This document shows, piece by piece, positions 1 to 9,649 of a stretch of 64,000 nt of DNA (position 1 is its first letter; each line of letters starts with the position of its first letter). This DNA comes from Litsea cubeba. Lineage: Eukaryota; Streptophyta; Magnoliopsida; Laurales; Lauraceae. The stretch is from NCBI GenBank assembly GCA_012931725.1, contig CM022944.1, forward strand, positions 30,509,641 to 30,573,640, in the 5' to 3' direction. Made by a program: the position numbers and the translations under genes. The notes beneath the pieces are model-generated. The model ran no database searches, was not told the origin of the DNA, and saw nothing but the letters and a program-made list of their open reading frames with translations.

Positions 1-395
1 CAACTAAAAATAAAATACCATCATAACCCTATATATTTTATTTTCTCTTGATTTGATGATCCACTTCACGTTACTTCAATTCATCATACATCCCAACACG
101 CTGTGAATTAAAGTAAAGTGAGGTGAAGCATCAAATCAACAAAGAATAAACTATAAAGGGTTATGATGATATTTTATTTTTAGTTGTTTAGTATGGAATC
201 TTTTTTACTTTTTGTATAAAAAAGTAAAATTATTTTGTGTTTTAATGGAGAAAGGAAGTTTTTTTTTTTTTTTACTTCTTTTGAAAAAGATTGAGGGAAT
301 TTTAAAATTATGTACTTTTGATATGACCCATTGTCTTTTCTTGTCTGGATAATGGAGGCTTTACCTCACCTCACTTCATCTCACCACACATCCAA
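1..395. repeat. Two tail-to-tail copies of an AT-rich MITE family
   Basis: Bases 1-28 are inverted at about 157-187, so a plus-oriented copy cut by the window edge (1 to about 100) meets a minus-oriented copy (about 105-390). The minus copy aligns along its length with the reverse complement of the sequence at about 500-612 plus 1663-1862. Another copy is at about 51650-51940. No coding capacity is seen. The outer ends are approximate. Confidence 0.6.
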
Positions 396-499
396 ACACG
401 CATGGATTTATGAACTCTGAAATTTAAAAAGCTTGAAACTAGTTCTTTTTTCTTTTCACTTTTTTTTTCTTTTTGCATTAACTAGCCTAACCTATTGCT

Positions 500-1862
500 G
501 GACATGTTTGGCAATTAACTAGTTAATTTAAAGTAAAGTGAATCCAAATAAGAAATGACACGGGGTCATACCAAAAGTATGAAATTTGAAAATCCCCTCC
601 GAAATTTTTTTAGGGGTCGTTTGTTTCTCCCAATTTACATATGTAAACATCCCACATGTGAAAGAGATTCATATCATTTATGTTTGTTTACAACATTTAC
701 ACACTAGGTGTGTAAATCACATGTGCTTTTGCTTTGTAAAGTATGTGCAAAAGAGGCAGCACGTTTTCACACCTGATGACTGTGAAACGTTTTACATATT
801 GGCCTAGTTTTGGCGGACACACAACCTGAACGCCTTTTTCATTTTATTTTTATTTTTTACTAATCTGGCACCAAAATTTGTGATCCAAACCGTTGATCAT
901 ATTAGGGGGGCTAAAAACAGCTACGATATCAAAAGTCAACCGTTGGATCGTTATAGATTGTGAGATATTGATGAAAACGTGCAGACCGTTAGATTATCAT
1001 TTCTGGGATTTTGGTGGCCCTATTTTCGCAATCCAAATTGTTAGTCCTCTTTTAAAGGTCATTTCTAGTTATAGGTCCCAACTCCAAATGTTGATTCAAT
1101 ATGGATCACGAAATATATTTGAAATAAATATCAATCGTTGGATTAATGCACTATTACTACAGTGCGCAACAGTACATTCGCGAGTTAAGACATGCAGTCC
1201 GTTTTTTTAGATTTCTGAACAATCTGGTTACTAATGCAAGATCTGGACCATAGAACCTCTTTATATGGCCAATAACGTCTAGTGGATCAAATTCCAATCG
1301 TTGATCCTTCATGTATTGTGAGATATTGACAAAAAGGACCAAAGCGTTAATGGTTCAATTCTTTACTTTGTGGGCCACTTTTTCCTGATCTAAGTCATTA
1401 ATCCTCTTTAGGAGGTCAACAATGATTTTCTAGTCAAATCTCATCACTTGATTCATCATGGATTTTTCAAAATTTGTGTATAAGTGTGAAAGATATGTGA
1501 ACTGTTAGATGCAATCAAATTCTGATGTGAAGATGTGTGAAAATGACAAACGATGAGTTATGTTTCACATGCAACTCATTTACATGTGTAAATGACTCAC
1601 ATGTGAGTTATTTACATATGTAAAGCATTTTCACACCACATGTGAAATTAACAAACGACCCCTTATAAAAAAATAATTTTAAAAACAACATTCTTTCTCC
1701 ACTAAAAAATAAAAAACCTCCACTTTTCTATATAAAAAGTCAAAAAAAATTCATACCAAACAACTAAAAATAAAAAACCATCATAACATCTTATATTTTA
1801 TTCTCTCTTGATTTAATGTTTCACCATACCATACTTTAATTCACATACATCCAAACAGGCGG
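500..1862 (+). repeat. Third copy of the AT-rich MITE family, split by a Harbinger-type MITE
   Basis: About 500-612 and 1663-1862 together form one plus-oriented copy. Shared blocks include the GGGGTCATACC segment near 563 and the CAACTAAAAATAAAA segment near 1761. The interruption is the element at 613-1662. The older MITE was therefore in place before the Harbinger-type insertion. Confidence 0.6.
613..1662. mobile_element. PIF/Harbinger-type non-autonomous element (Tourist-like MITE)
   Basis: The element has terminal inverted repeats (TIRs) starting GGGGTCGTTTGTT at 613 and ending AACAAACGACCCC at 1662. The similarity extends inward through ACATGTG and TTTACATATGTAAA blocks. It is flanked by TTA at 610-612 and 1663-1665, the 3-bp duplication typical of the PIF/Harbinger superfamily. 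Inside are several degenerate repeats built on a CCGTTGATC/GTGAGATATTGA theme. There is no transposase, so it must be mobilised in trans. Short frames inside it are not gene-like. Confidence 0.8.
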
Positions 1863-2421
1863 GTCATTCCTTGGGGGTGTATGTGTATCTTGTGATGCAT
1901 GCGTATTTTCAGCCTAAGTATGCTACTTATGCCATCCATCGCTCAGCCCAAGAACATACCTTTATCGTGTCCTCCACCGAATAGGCTAATTAATGTACTA
2001 TGGCAATGCCTTGGGGTTGATCACCAACGACACCAATGAGAAGCATGCCCCTACCACATAAGCATCTCACGTTCCTATGAAATTGGAGTTATGTGTATGT
2101 TTGTGTAACACCAATTGCACGTACCATCTTTTATATTTCTACCAGTCATGTCCTGCACGTGCAAGGCACGTGGGCAATGTGGTAAGGAGGAGGGTTTGGA
2201 TGGAGAAGAAGGGAAAATTGATATTGGAGATGAAATTAAAATTTGATATTGGAGATGAAATTAAGGCAAAGTGGAAAGCCCCAAAGATCCTGACTTTTTT
2301 TTTTAATCTAGATGTGACTCAAATCATTCCAAAGCCCCAAATGTCAATTGGATATCCTGGCCATTTTGAATAGGAGGTTACATATATCTTCTAATCAAAA
2401 TGTGAAATTGAGCATCGTCTC
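1863..2421. other. Unassigned spacer left of the first Gypsy element
   Basis: I recognise no gene or repeat here. A 98-codon frame at 2077-2373 is low-complexity and resembles no known family. The last five bases (2417-2421, GTCTC) are the left target-site duplication of the Gypsy element. Confidence 0.5.
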
Positions 2422-3357
2422 TGTAGGTGCAGAAAATTATGACCCACAATAAGAGGGTGCCTTACAGGACTTATCCGGGAAGATGATGGTGTCTGGAATG
2501 TCTGGATGCCGTCCGAAAGCCTGAAAGAGAGTAGCAAACGGTCAGAGGACCCTGGCCTGAGCGGCGCAAGGCTCTCCGATGCCAAAGTCAGTATGGGAAC
2601 TGGAACAATGGAAGGAGAGGGAGAAGAAAGACAGAGTAAGGGCTCTATGAATGGAAAAATGGGCGTACCTTTGATGGTGGTACGAGCATCTATTTATAGA
2701 GCGTGGAACGTATCTTTGGGAGATATTGTGGTGTGGGTCCCATGATTGGACTGGGAAGTCACGATCAGCCCACATTGCATTAATTGTGGTCCAATCCAGC
2801 CCACTATGCATTAAATGCCCGTCGGGTCAGCCCGTATCTCATTTAATGCACGTCTTGTTGGGCCAGGTCGTGTTGGGCGCCTTTGGCGGTAGGGGTACCA
2901 GCGGATCCGCCCTCGGGCCCTGCCCTGATGTGGCCTCAGCCGCTGGACGCCGCCCTGTCAGGGATCTGGTGAAGATTGTGAGTGGCTGGATGTCGCATCT
3001 GTCCCACTGGCTCGCGCCCCCATCCCTCCACGTGCCTGGTGACGTGGGGGATGAGGGGCGTGAGTGGAGACCCTTTCTGGTTTCGGCTTCCGTCCCGGCT
3101 TCTTCAGCCGAGGTGGAGCTTTCTGCTGAGATGGCATCCGGGGTGGTCTAGCCGAGGTGGAGCTCCTTGCCGAGATGTCGCCCGAGGTGGAGCTCCCTGC
3201 CGAGATGACGCCAGTTCGGCGTTAAGGGCCCGGACCTGCCTGACTTCGGTCGGACCTCCTGTCCTGGTAGCCGGGGTGAGATTGCTGTGGGAATGCTTAG
3301 TCTCATCTGACGGCCGTGATTAGCTTAATCCTGTGGTTCTGGAAATCTCCCCACACA
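2422..3357 (-). repeat. 3' LTR of the gag-only Gypsy element
   Basis: It starts TGTAGGTGCAG and ends CCCCACACA on the plus strand. On the element's minus strand a CTATAAATAG TATA motif lies at 2690-2699. The LTR contains three imperfect copies of a roughly 35 bp unit around CCGAGGTGGAGCTCC at about 3105-3215. Frames within it mirror those in the other LTR and are not genes. Confidence 0.95.
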
Positions 3358-3374
3358 ATTGCCCCCTAGCTTTT
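3358..3374 (-). promoter_or_regulatory. Polypurine tract of the gag-only Gypsy element
   Basis: On the minus strand AAAAGCTAGGGGGCAAT directly abuts the 3' LTR. This is the expected position of the plus-strand DNA primer used in reverse transcription. Confidence 0.75.
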
Positions 3375-3659
3375 GACCTCTGAAGTGTGCTAGCCTTTAG
3401 GGGTTGAAAGCTAGAAGAATCCGTCCGGGGATGTGGCGATCGTCGTCTGGTGTTGCTTCAACTGCTCTGAAGCGATACATGCTCTGTCTTGCCTGTACTG
3501 GGAAGCGAGTCGACGGCTACACGCGTCGCCTTTTCACTGATAGCGGTATCTGCCGGGATCCCTGTGAACGATCCTGTTGCGAGCCGAGCTGCATCCGGTC
3601 CCTAGTCGTCTACTTCAAGTTCGGAACCGTCGAACCTAGCGGCCAAGTTTAGGCGGGGG

Positions 3660-5077
3660 TCTTCTTAGTCTGCGACGCCATCTTCTGCCAGCACCCGCGC
3701 TGCTTCGAGCTCGGGAGGTGCAGGCGCTACTTCAGCTTCTGCTCCTGCTCCAGCTTCCGCTCCTGCTCCAGCTTCTACTCCTGCTCCGAGTGCGGGAGTG
3801 CGGCGACGCTTCGCCGGAGCGCCCAAGGGAGGGGTCCCCGCCTAGAAAGAAGTCCAAGGCTGGGGAGAAGGACTCGGGGGCTGAACAGCCTCCGAAGAAT
3901 GAGGCCCCTGCGCGGGCCCCCGGGGCCAAGACTCATATTGAGAAGAGCGCGCAGGTCAGCAAGCCGGCCGGTGGAGCGGCCCGCGAGCTGACGATCTCGG
4001 TGGGGCAAGGGTCTGGATCGGCCTCCGGACCCCGGAGTGCCCCAGCGCCATGGAGGCCGAGGATGAAGACTCAGCCCGGTGAGCCTCTGAAAGTCGAGGA
4101 CCGGCTGTTGGGGAATGCCGAGGTGATCGGAGCTTTCGCCAAGGTCTGTGCTCTGCCAAGAGACATGGAGACGCACGAGATGGTCTCGGCGATCCAGGCT
4201 AATCTTCTGGTAAGTGTTTGCGTTTCTTCATTCTTCAAGTGTCTTGGTCGAACCTGACCCTCTGTTTCCATTTGCAGAACGTGCAGTGGCTCCTGACCGT
4301 GGTGGGAAGGAGCGATAAGAACGCGACGCGGGTCACTCAGCTGGAGTGTGAGAGGGACAAGCTGAAGAGGGAGTTGGAAGAGTCGCGGAAATGAATAGGG
4401 GGGATGAAGGAGGCCAGCGCTGAAGAGGCTGATCGGCTGGCATCGCCTCTGGCTGATGTCGCCGAACTTACGTCGAAGAAGGCTATGTCTGGGCGAGGAA
4501 CAAGAAGACCGCCGAACTGGAGTCTGAGCTGGCCAGATTGAAGGCTGAATCTACTGCTGAGGGGACGAGGCTGCGTGGGGAAGTGCTGGCGGGGCGCGCC
4601 GAGACGACAAGGTTGAAGACGGCGAACGCCGAGCTGGAGAAGGAAAAGGCCTCTCTTCAGGCCAAGGCTCGGTCCGCCCTCCAGGATGGGGTGGATCGAG
4701 CCACTGAGCCGTACGAGAGGCAGGTGGAGGAGGTCACCGCCATCCTGTTCGAGGAAGGATGCCTGGCCGCACTGAGAGGTGCGGGGGCTCCTGAGCCGAG
4801 CTCCGCTTCTGCAGCCGAAAGTGCCCCAGTTGGAGCTCCTGCAGTGGTTCCTGCTCCGGAAGATGCTCCAGCTGCCCCGGTCTTGAGCGGTGCCCCGGTT
4901 GCCAGTGTTGCTTCTGCCGTGCCTCGGGGTGAGGCCTCTTCTGCCCCCGGAGCAAATGAGGCCCTGGTCGAAGAATCTCCTGCCAGCGACGCTCACAGCA
5001 AGGTCGCGGTTTCGGCCGAATCCATTGGTCCAGCAGATACGGTGATCGACCTAGTGGAGTCGCCGAAGCCACAGTAG
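3660..5077 (+). pseudogene. Antisense gene remnant of the gag-only Gypsy element, with one intron
   Basis: This plus-strand frame runs opposite to gag. It starts in an Ala/Ser/Pro-rich stretch (about 3670-3830) that changes frame near 3800-3840. It then runs open to a GT-AG intron at 4210-4277 (GTAAGT donor, TTTGCAG acceptor). After the intron comes a coiled-coil region rich in Glu, Lys and Arg, broken by a TGA near 4392 and a frame change, then open again from about 4510 to the TAG at 5075-5077. The tail is Ala/Pro/Glu-rich. The layout matches the intact antisense gene at 54819-59532, including an intron just before the coiled coil. The globular domain found there (about 57540-57960) is missing here. 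The function of this gene family is unknown. Confidence 0.6.
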
Positions 5078-5341
5078 CCGGGCTGCTCTTTATTCGTCTT
5101 TTTTCCTTGCACTGTTCTGGAACACGTGTTTTTTGTGCTGCTTTTCTGCGTTTGAGTGATGGCACAGCTCTTCTTTTTTGAAGACTGGCTTTGGCCGAAA
5201 TGGCTGGCCTTGCGCCGAGGTGGATCCATACCTTGGCCGAATTGCCTTGCGCCGGGTAGATCCATCGTTCCGCTGGACTCGGCTAGGCGAGAGTGCGGCT
5301 ATGGCCTTCTGAGGGGTGTACGAACCCGGACTTTAGGAAAC

Positions 5342-5935
5342 GGCTGAGTGTAGGAACTGCAGGCCATTTCCAAGGCGTAGAGCCTCGATTGTGTCCAAGA
5401 CACGGGGCTTTAGGAAAGGCTGAGTGTAGGAACTCTTCCATGCCGTTTCCAGGGCGTAGAGCCCAAGTGTGTCCAAGACACGGGGGCTTTAGGAAAGGCT
5501 GAGTGTAGGAACTCTTCCATGCCGTTTCCAGGGCGTAGAGCCTGTGTGTCCAAGACACGGGGGCTTTAGGAAAGGCTGAGTGTAAGAACTCTTCTATGCC
5601 GTTTCCAGGGCGTAGAGCCTGTGTGTCCAAGACACGGGGGCTTTAGGAAAGGCTGAGTGTAAGAACTCTTCTATGCCGTTTCCAGGGCGTAGAGCCTGTG
5701 TGTCCAAGACACGGGGGCTTTAGGAAAGGCTGAGTGTAAGAACTCTTCTATGCCGTTTCCAGGGCGTAGAGCCTGTGTGTCCAAGACACGGGGGCTTTAG
5801 GAAAGGCTGAGTGTAAGAACTCTTCTATGCCGTTTCCAGGGCGTAGAGCCTGTGTGTCCAAGACACGGGGGCTTTAGGAAAGGCTTGAGTGTAGGAACTC
5901 TTCCATGCCGTTTCCAGGGCGTAGAGCCTGTGCTG
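5342..5935. repeat. 77-bp tandem array, seven full units plus a partial one
   Basis: Units begin GGCTGAGTGTA at 5342, 5418, 5497, 5574, 5651, 5728, 5805 and 5882. The spacing is 76 to 79 bp, and exactly 77 bp in the central units, which are nearly identical; the outer units are more diverged. Each contains CCAGGGCGTAGAGCC and TGTCCAAGACACGG, the latter a short dyad. The array lies between the end of gag and the end of the antisense gene. Tat-lineage elements often carry such arrays in non-coding parts. It is not CRISPR: there are no spacers and the genome is eukaryotic. Confidence 0.95.
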
Positions 5936-6065
5936 CCGGAGTCGACCAGAAAGGTGACAGATTGGTGACGGGGCGAACGCCATTTCCATTGATTCAGAGA
6001 TTCATTACATCTTTTAGAAATTGAATTTCTTGGGATACAGATGGATACAGAGGACGCCAGATGGA

Positions 6066-7817
6066 TCACGTAATGATCTTCTCCGAATCCTCGTTGTCTG
6101 GAATCTGGGCTGCGTTCTGGTGAACTCGGCCCTCGCTGCCGCCAGCATCTACTGCCTCAACGAACTCTGGAATGTGGCCCTCTTCGGCCAGCTTCTCCAG
6201 ATACCACTGCAGAGAGTTGCAGTCTTCGGTCCTGTGCCCATTGCCCCTATGGAAGGAGCAGTAGAGCTTGCTTCGGGCGCCTGAGGTGGGCTCATTCTGC
6301 ATGGGCGGAGGGTACTTGAAGAACGGCTTGGACCTGATCTTGGTCAGGATGCGGTAGATCGGCTCCTTGAAGACGACGTTGACGCCCTGACTGGCGCTGG
6401 TGGGAGGTCCGGGCTGCAAGGTGCCCCCAGACCTGGACGACGCAGGCTTCGCCGAACTGGAGAACCAAGCCTGCTTGGGCTCCTGCTCCTGGGAGGGCCT
6501 CCCGCCTTTCTGCCGGGGCTGGCTATTCTTCTGTTCGGGCTCCGGATGCCCGTCCTGATCCTTAGCTCGGATCTCGTCTTCCTCCCGGGCGATAAAGCGC
6601 TTCACCCGGGATATCAATTCTGACATGGATTCTGGGGTGTCCCCGGCCAAGTCCTTTCGCAAGTCGGTGCCAGGGATCAGGGCATGCTGGAAGGCGTAGA
6701 TGGCTATCCCCTCCCTCGCGCCCTCGATCTGGCTGTAGACCGCCCAGAATCGGTGGGTGAACTTGGCGAGAGTTTCGCCCTGCTTCATTCTCAGGGCGAT
6801 GAGGTCCCCTTCCTTCTTGGGGACGACGGTGTAGGCTTGGAACTTCTTCAGGAAGGAGAGCTGGAGCTCCTTCCAACTGGAAACCGACTGCTCCGGGAGG
6901 GAGCAGAACCACTTCAGGGGGAGGTCACCCAAACTGGAGGAGAAGATTTTGCAGTTCAGGTGACCCTCGTTTCCCCAGATGGACATCTTCTGGGAGAAGT
7001 GTCGGAGGTGTGCAGATGGGTCGGACAGTCCGTCATAGGGGACGAACCGCGGGACGGAGAACTTCTTGGGCAAGGGGGTGTGCTCAATCTCTTTTGTGAA
7101 GGGAGAGCCCCCGAGATCAATGTGACCACAGAGCTGCTTCTGATCCCGCATGTCTAAGTTGCGCTGGAGAGCCAATCTGACACGTTTGTCGAATCGCTCT
7201 TGCTCGTCGTCCTTTTCTGGAGTCTGAGCTCGGGTCTTCCGCTTCGGATGGTTTGGGCTACGACGGCTACGAGTTCGGCCGTCGCGGCTGTGGTGACTTC
7301 GGCTGTTGCTCGAGCCTTCGTCACGGATCTGGCTCCGTTTCTGGTCCAGATGATGTCTGAGTTCCTCACGAGGAGGCTGGGCTGCCCTGCTGGGAGCGTC
7401 CTTCTTTTTCCCTTGAGGCTCAGAGACCTTCCTCAAGGAGGCAGTTTGCACTGCCTTCAGCTGCTGCTGGAGCTCGCGAATCATCCGTTCTTGCTTCTGG
7501 AGTTGCTTCTGGAGGAGGGCAGCTTCAGGAACCTCTCCAGGGGGTTGAGCGTGGCGCGTTTCTCCTACGGCCACGGCTTTGTCCTTCCGGGGACGCTTAC
7601 TGCGTCCGGGTGGCGCGACTTCGTCCGCTGAGAGCGAGGCCTCGACTCCCTCCTGGAATGGGATCTCGACAAAGAGTTGGGAGCCCAGGCGACCCTCGCC
7701 TGCGGATGTGCCTTGGATCGTTCGGGACCGTCCCTGAGGAGGGACGTCCGCTGGCGGTGGTAGCAGCCCGAGTGCTGCTCTCGACGATTCTACACCCTTC
7801 TTAGCTTTCGGAGGCAT
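6066..7817 (-). CDS. gag: Gag polyprotein of a Ty3/Gypsy retrotransposon
   Basis: This 583-residue frame encodes the structural protein that packages element RNA into virus-like particles. I chose the ATG at 7817 (MPPKAKKG) because it lies downstream of the primer-binding site; in-frame codons further upstream run into the LTR. Residues about 95-125 look coiled-coil and about 130-215 are basic and Arg/Ser-rich. About 265-410 is the retrotransposon gag domain, with FVPYDGLSDPSAHL and the FTHRFWAVYSQ region. A Cys/His motif (CSFHRGNGHRTEDC) lies near residues 520-533. In related elements this motif is followed by protease and reverse transcriptase, but here the frame stops about 50 residues later. 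The frame is intact, which fits the young LTRs. Confidence 0.92.
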   Translation of the reverse strand: MPPKAKKGVESSRAALGLLPPPADVPPQGRSRTIQGTSAGEGRLGSQLFVEIPFQEGVEASLSADEVAPPGRSKRPRKDKAVAVGETRHAQPPGEVPEAALLQKQLQKQERMIRELQQQLKAVQTASLRKVSEPQGKKKDAPSRAAQPPREELRHHLDQKRSQIRDEGSSNSRSHHSRDGRTRSRRSPNHPKRKTRAQTPEKDDEQERFDKRVRLALQRNLDMRDQKQLCGHIDLGGSPFTKEIEHTPLPKKFSVPRFVPYDGLSDPSAHLRHFSQKMSIWGNEGHLNCKIFSSSLGDLPLKWFCSLPEQSVSSWKELQLSFLKKFQAYTVVPKKEGDLIALRMKQGETLAKFTHRFWAVYSQIEGAREGIAIYAFQHALIPGTDLRKDLAGDTPESMSELISRVKRFIAREEDEIRAKDQDGHPEPEQKNSQPRQKGGRPSQEQEPKQAWFSSSAKPASSRSGGTLQPGPPTSASQGVNVVFKEPIYRILTKIRSKPFFKYPPPMQNEPTSGARSKLYCSFHRGNGHRTEDCNSLQWYLEKLAEEGHIPEFVEAVDAGGSEGRVHQNAAQIPDNEDSEKIIT

Positions 7818-7892
7818 GGCTTCTGAGAAGATGAGGTTAAGAAAGATTGTTTGGAAGGATTTGGAGAAGGTTGGGGAGGCTGGGATATTGCT

Positions 7893-7910
7893 TTCCCACA
7901 GACGGCGCCA
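7893..7910 (-). promoter_or_regulatory. Primer-binding site of the gag-only Gypsy element
   Basis: On the minus strand TGGCGCCGTCTGTGGGAA lies two bases inside the 5' LTR (7913-8849). A TGGCGCC start is common in plant Gypsy primer-binding sites. I do not assign the tRNA with confidence. Confidence 0.8.
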
Positions 7911-7912
7911 AT

Positions 7913-8849
7913 TGTAGGTGCAGAAAATTATGACCCACAATAAGAGGGTGCCTTACAGGACTTATCCGGGAAGATGATGGTGTCTGGAATGTCTGGATGC
8001 CGTCCGAAAGCCTGAAAGAGAGTAGCAAACGGTCAGAGGACCCTGGCCTGAGCGGCGCAAGGCTCTCCGATGCCAAAGTCAGTATGGGAACTGGAACAAT
8101 GGAAGGAGAGGGAGAAGAAAGACAGAGTAAGGGCTCTATGAATGGAAAAATGGGCGTACCTTTGATGGTGGTACGAGCCTCTATTTATAGAGCGTGGAAC
8201 GTATCTTTGGGAGATATTGTGGTGTGGGTCCCATGATTGGACTGGGAAGTCACGATCAGCCCACATTGCATTAATTGTGGTCCAATCCAGCCCACTATGC
8301 ATTAAATGCCCGTCGGGTCAGCCCGTATCTCATTTAATGCACGTCTTGTTGGGCCAGGTCGTGTTGGGCGCCTTTGGCGGTAGGGGGTACCAGCGGATCC
8401 GCCCTCGGGCCCTGCCCTGATGTGGCCTCAGCCGCTGGACGCCGCCCTGTCAGGGATCTGGTGAAGATTGTGAGTGGCTGGATGTCGCATCTGTCCCACT
8501 GGCTCGCGCCCCCATCCCTCCACGTGCCTGGTGACGTGGGGGATGAGGGGCGTGAGTGGAGACCCTTTCTGGTTTCGGCTTCCGTCCCGGCTTCTTCAGC
8601 CGAGGTGGAGCTTTCTGCTGAGATGGCATCCGGGGTGGTCTAGCCGAGGTGGAGCTCCTTGCCGAGATGTCGCCCGAGGTGGAGCTCCCTGCCGAGATGA
8701 CGCCAGTTCGGCGTTAAGGGCCCGGACCTGCCTGACTTCGGTCGGACCTCCTGTCCTGGTAGCCGGGGTGAGATTGCTGTGGGAATGCTTAGTCTCATCT
8801 GACGGCCGTGATTAGCTTAATCCTGTGGTTCTGGAAATCTCCCCACACA
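7913..8849 (-). repeat. 5' LTR of the gag-only Gypsy element
   Basis: This is the 937 bp promoter LTR. It differs from its partner by one substitution and one extra G in the run near 8383-8387. A CTATAAATAG TATA motif at 8181-8190 (minus strand) should place transcription start about 30 bases further left. Confidence 0.95.
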
Positions 8850-8854
8850 GTCTC

Positions 8855-9649
8855 TATTATGATTTTCCTGACAGTAATAAATATAATACACAACCATACA
8901 CTAAGTTAACAATAAAGAAGTTAATGCATATGAAAAAGGAAATACAGACAAATAAGCATTTCTCATCAGCAAATGCAGCCACAAAACAAATAGATGGATT
9001 TTGTTATTGATAAGATATGACTTCGTTGGTGGCATTTACTTATGAAAGTGAAAAGAGAATTACCTGTGGCATTTGTTAGGCTTCAAAGGATAATGCAATG
9101 GTGCTGCTTATTTCGTTTCTTTACACATTCCAAATGGAATGGACCACATCTATTTCGTAGCATCAAACAAGCAAAAAAAAAAAAAAGGAAATGAAAATCC
9201 TTTGAAAAAAAAAAATGCATCTCATCTATGATGCCTGCTATATGGTGGTTGGTAACTCATATGTTGGCTATATATAGGCCCGGTGATGGTCCATTGTGGC
9301 CCGATAATATCTATCCCTGACCAACCAGAGATGAAGCCCTGATATGATTTGAGGCTGATAATATGGGTCTGGCCTATTTATAACTGTAATAGTCTATCAG
9401 GTCAACCCAATAAACAAACACTGTGACAGTTTTTGATTGAATAAGTAATAATGCATAAATTTAATAGTTATTTGACACTGAAGAAGGAATAAATCTATCT
9501 ATCAATATATAGACACATATAAAATTACAAAGTGGAAAGGAAATTATCTTATATGCATGCAAGTAAGATCTTAGAAGGGAATAAAGAAGTTGTATAGTAT
9601 TATGGCTCTTATCTAATCATTGCAGTAATGATAATGCTTAAGTAGGATA
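8855..9649. other. AT-rich flank, nothing recognised
   Basis: This is the continuation of the pre-insertion host sequence after the right GTCTC duplication. It has short homopolymer A runs near 9172-9185 and 9206-9216. I recognise no gene, and no Helitron 3' end could be placed here with confidence. Confidence 0.4.

Larger units (their letters stand above)
2422..8849 (-). mobile_element. Young Tat-like Ty3/Gypsy LTR retrotransposon carrying gag but no pol
   Basis: Two LTRs of 936 and 937 bp (2422-3357 and 7913-8849) are flanked by the 5-bp duplication GTCTC (2417-2421 and 8850-8854). They begin TG and end CA. They differ by one substitution (A/C near 2689/8180) and one single-G indel, so the insertion is recent. 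The element reads on the minus strand: 5' LTR on the right, primer-binding site, gag (6066-7817), a 77-bp tandem array, an antisense open-reading-frame remnant (plus strand, about 3660-5077), polypurine tract, 3' LTR. Protease, reverse transcriptase, RNase H and integrase are all absent, so it is non-autonomous. The Tat-like assignment rests on the antisense gene shared with the element at 53963-64000. Confidence 0.92.

Noticed and set aside
2506..3323. Several 80-140 codon frames on both strands, repeated at 7997-8815
   Set aside because: They lie inside the two LTRs and repeat because the LTRs are near-identical. None has a recognised domain.
5342..5935. Regular 77-bp repeats looked CRISPR-like
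   Set aside because: The units are directly adjacent with no unique spacers, and they sit inside a plant retrotransposon.
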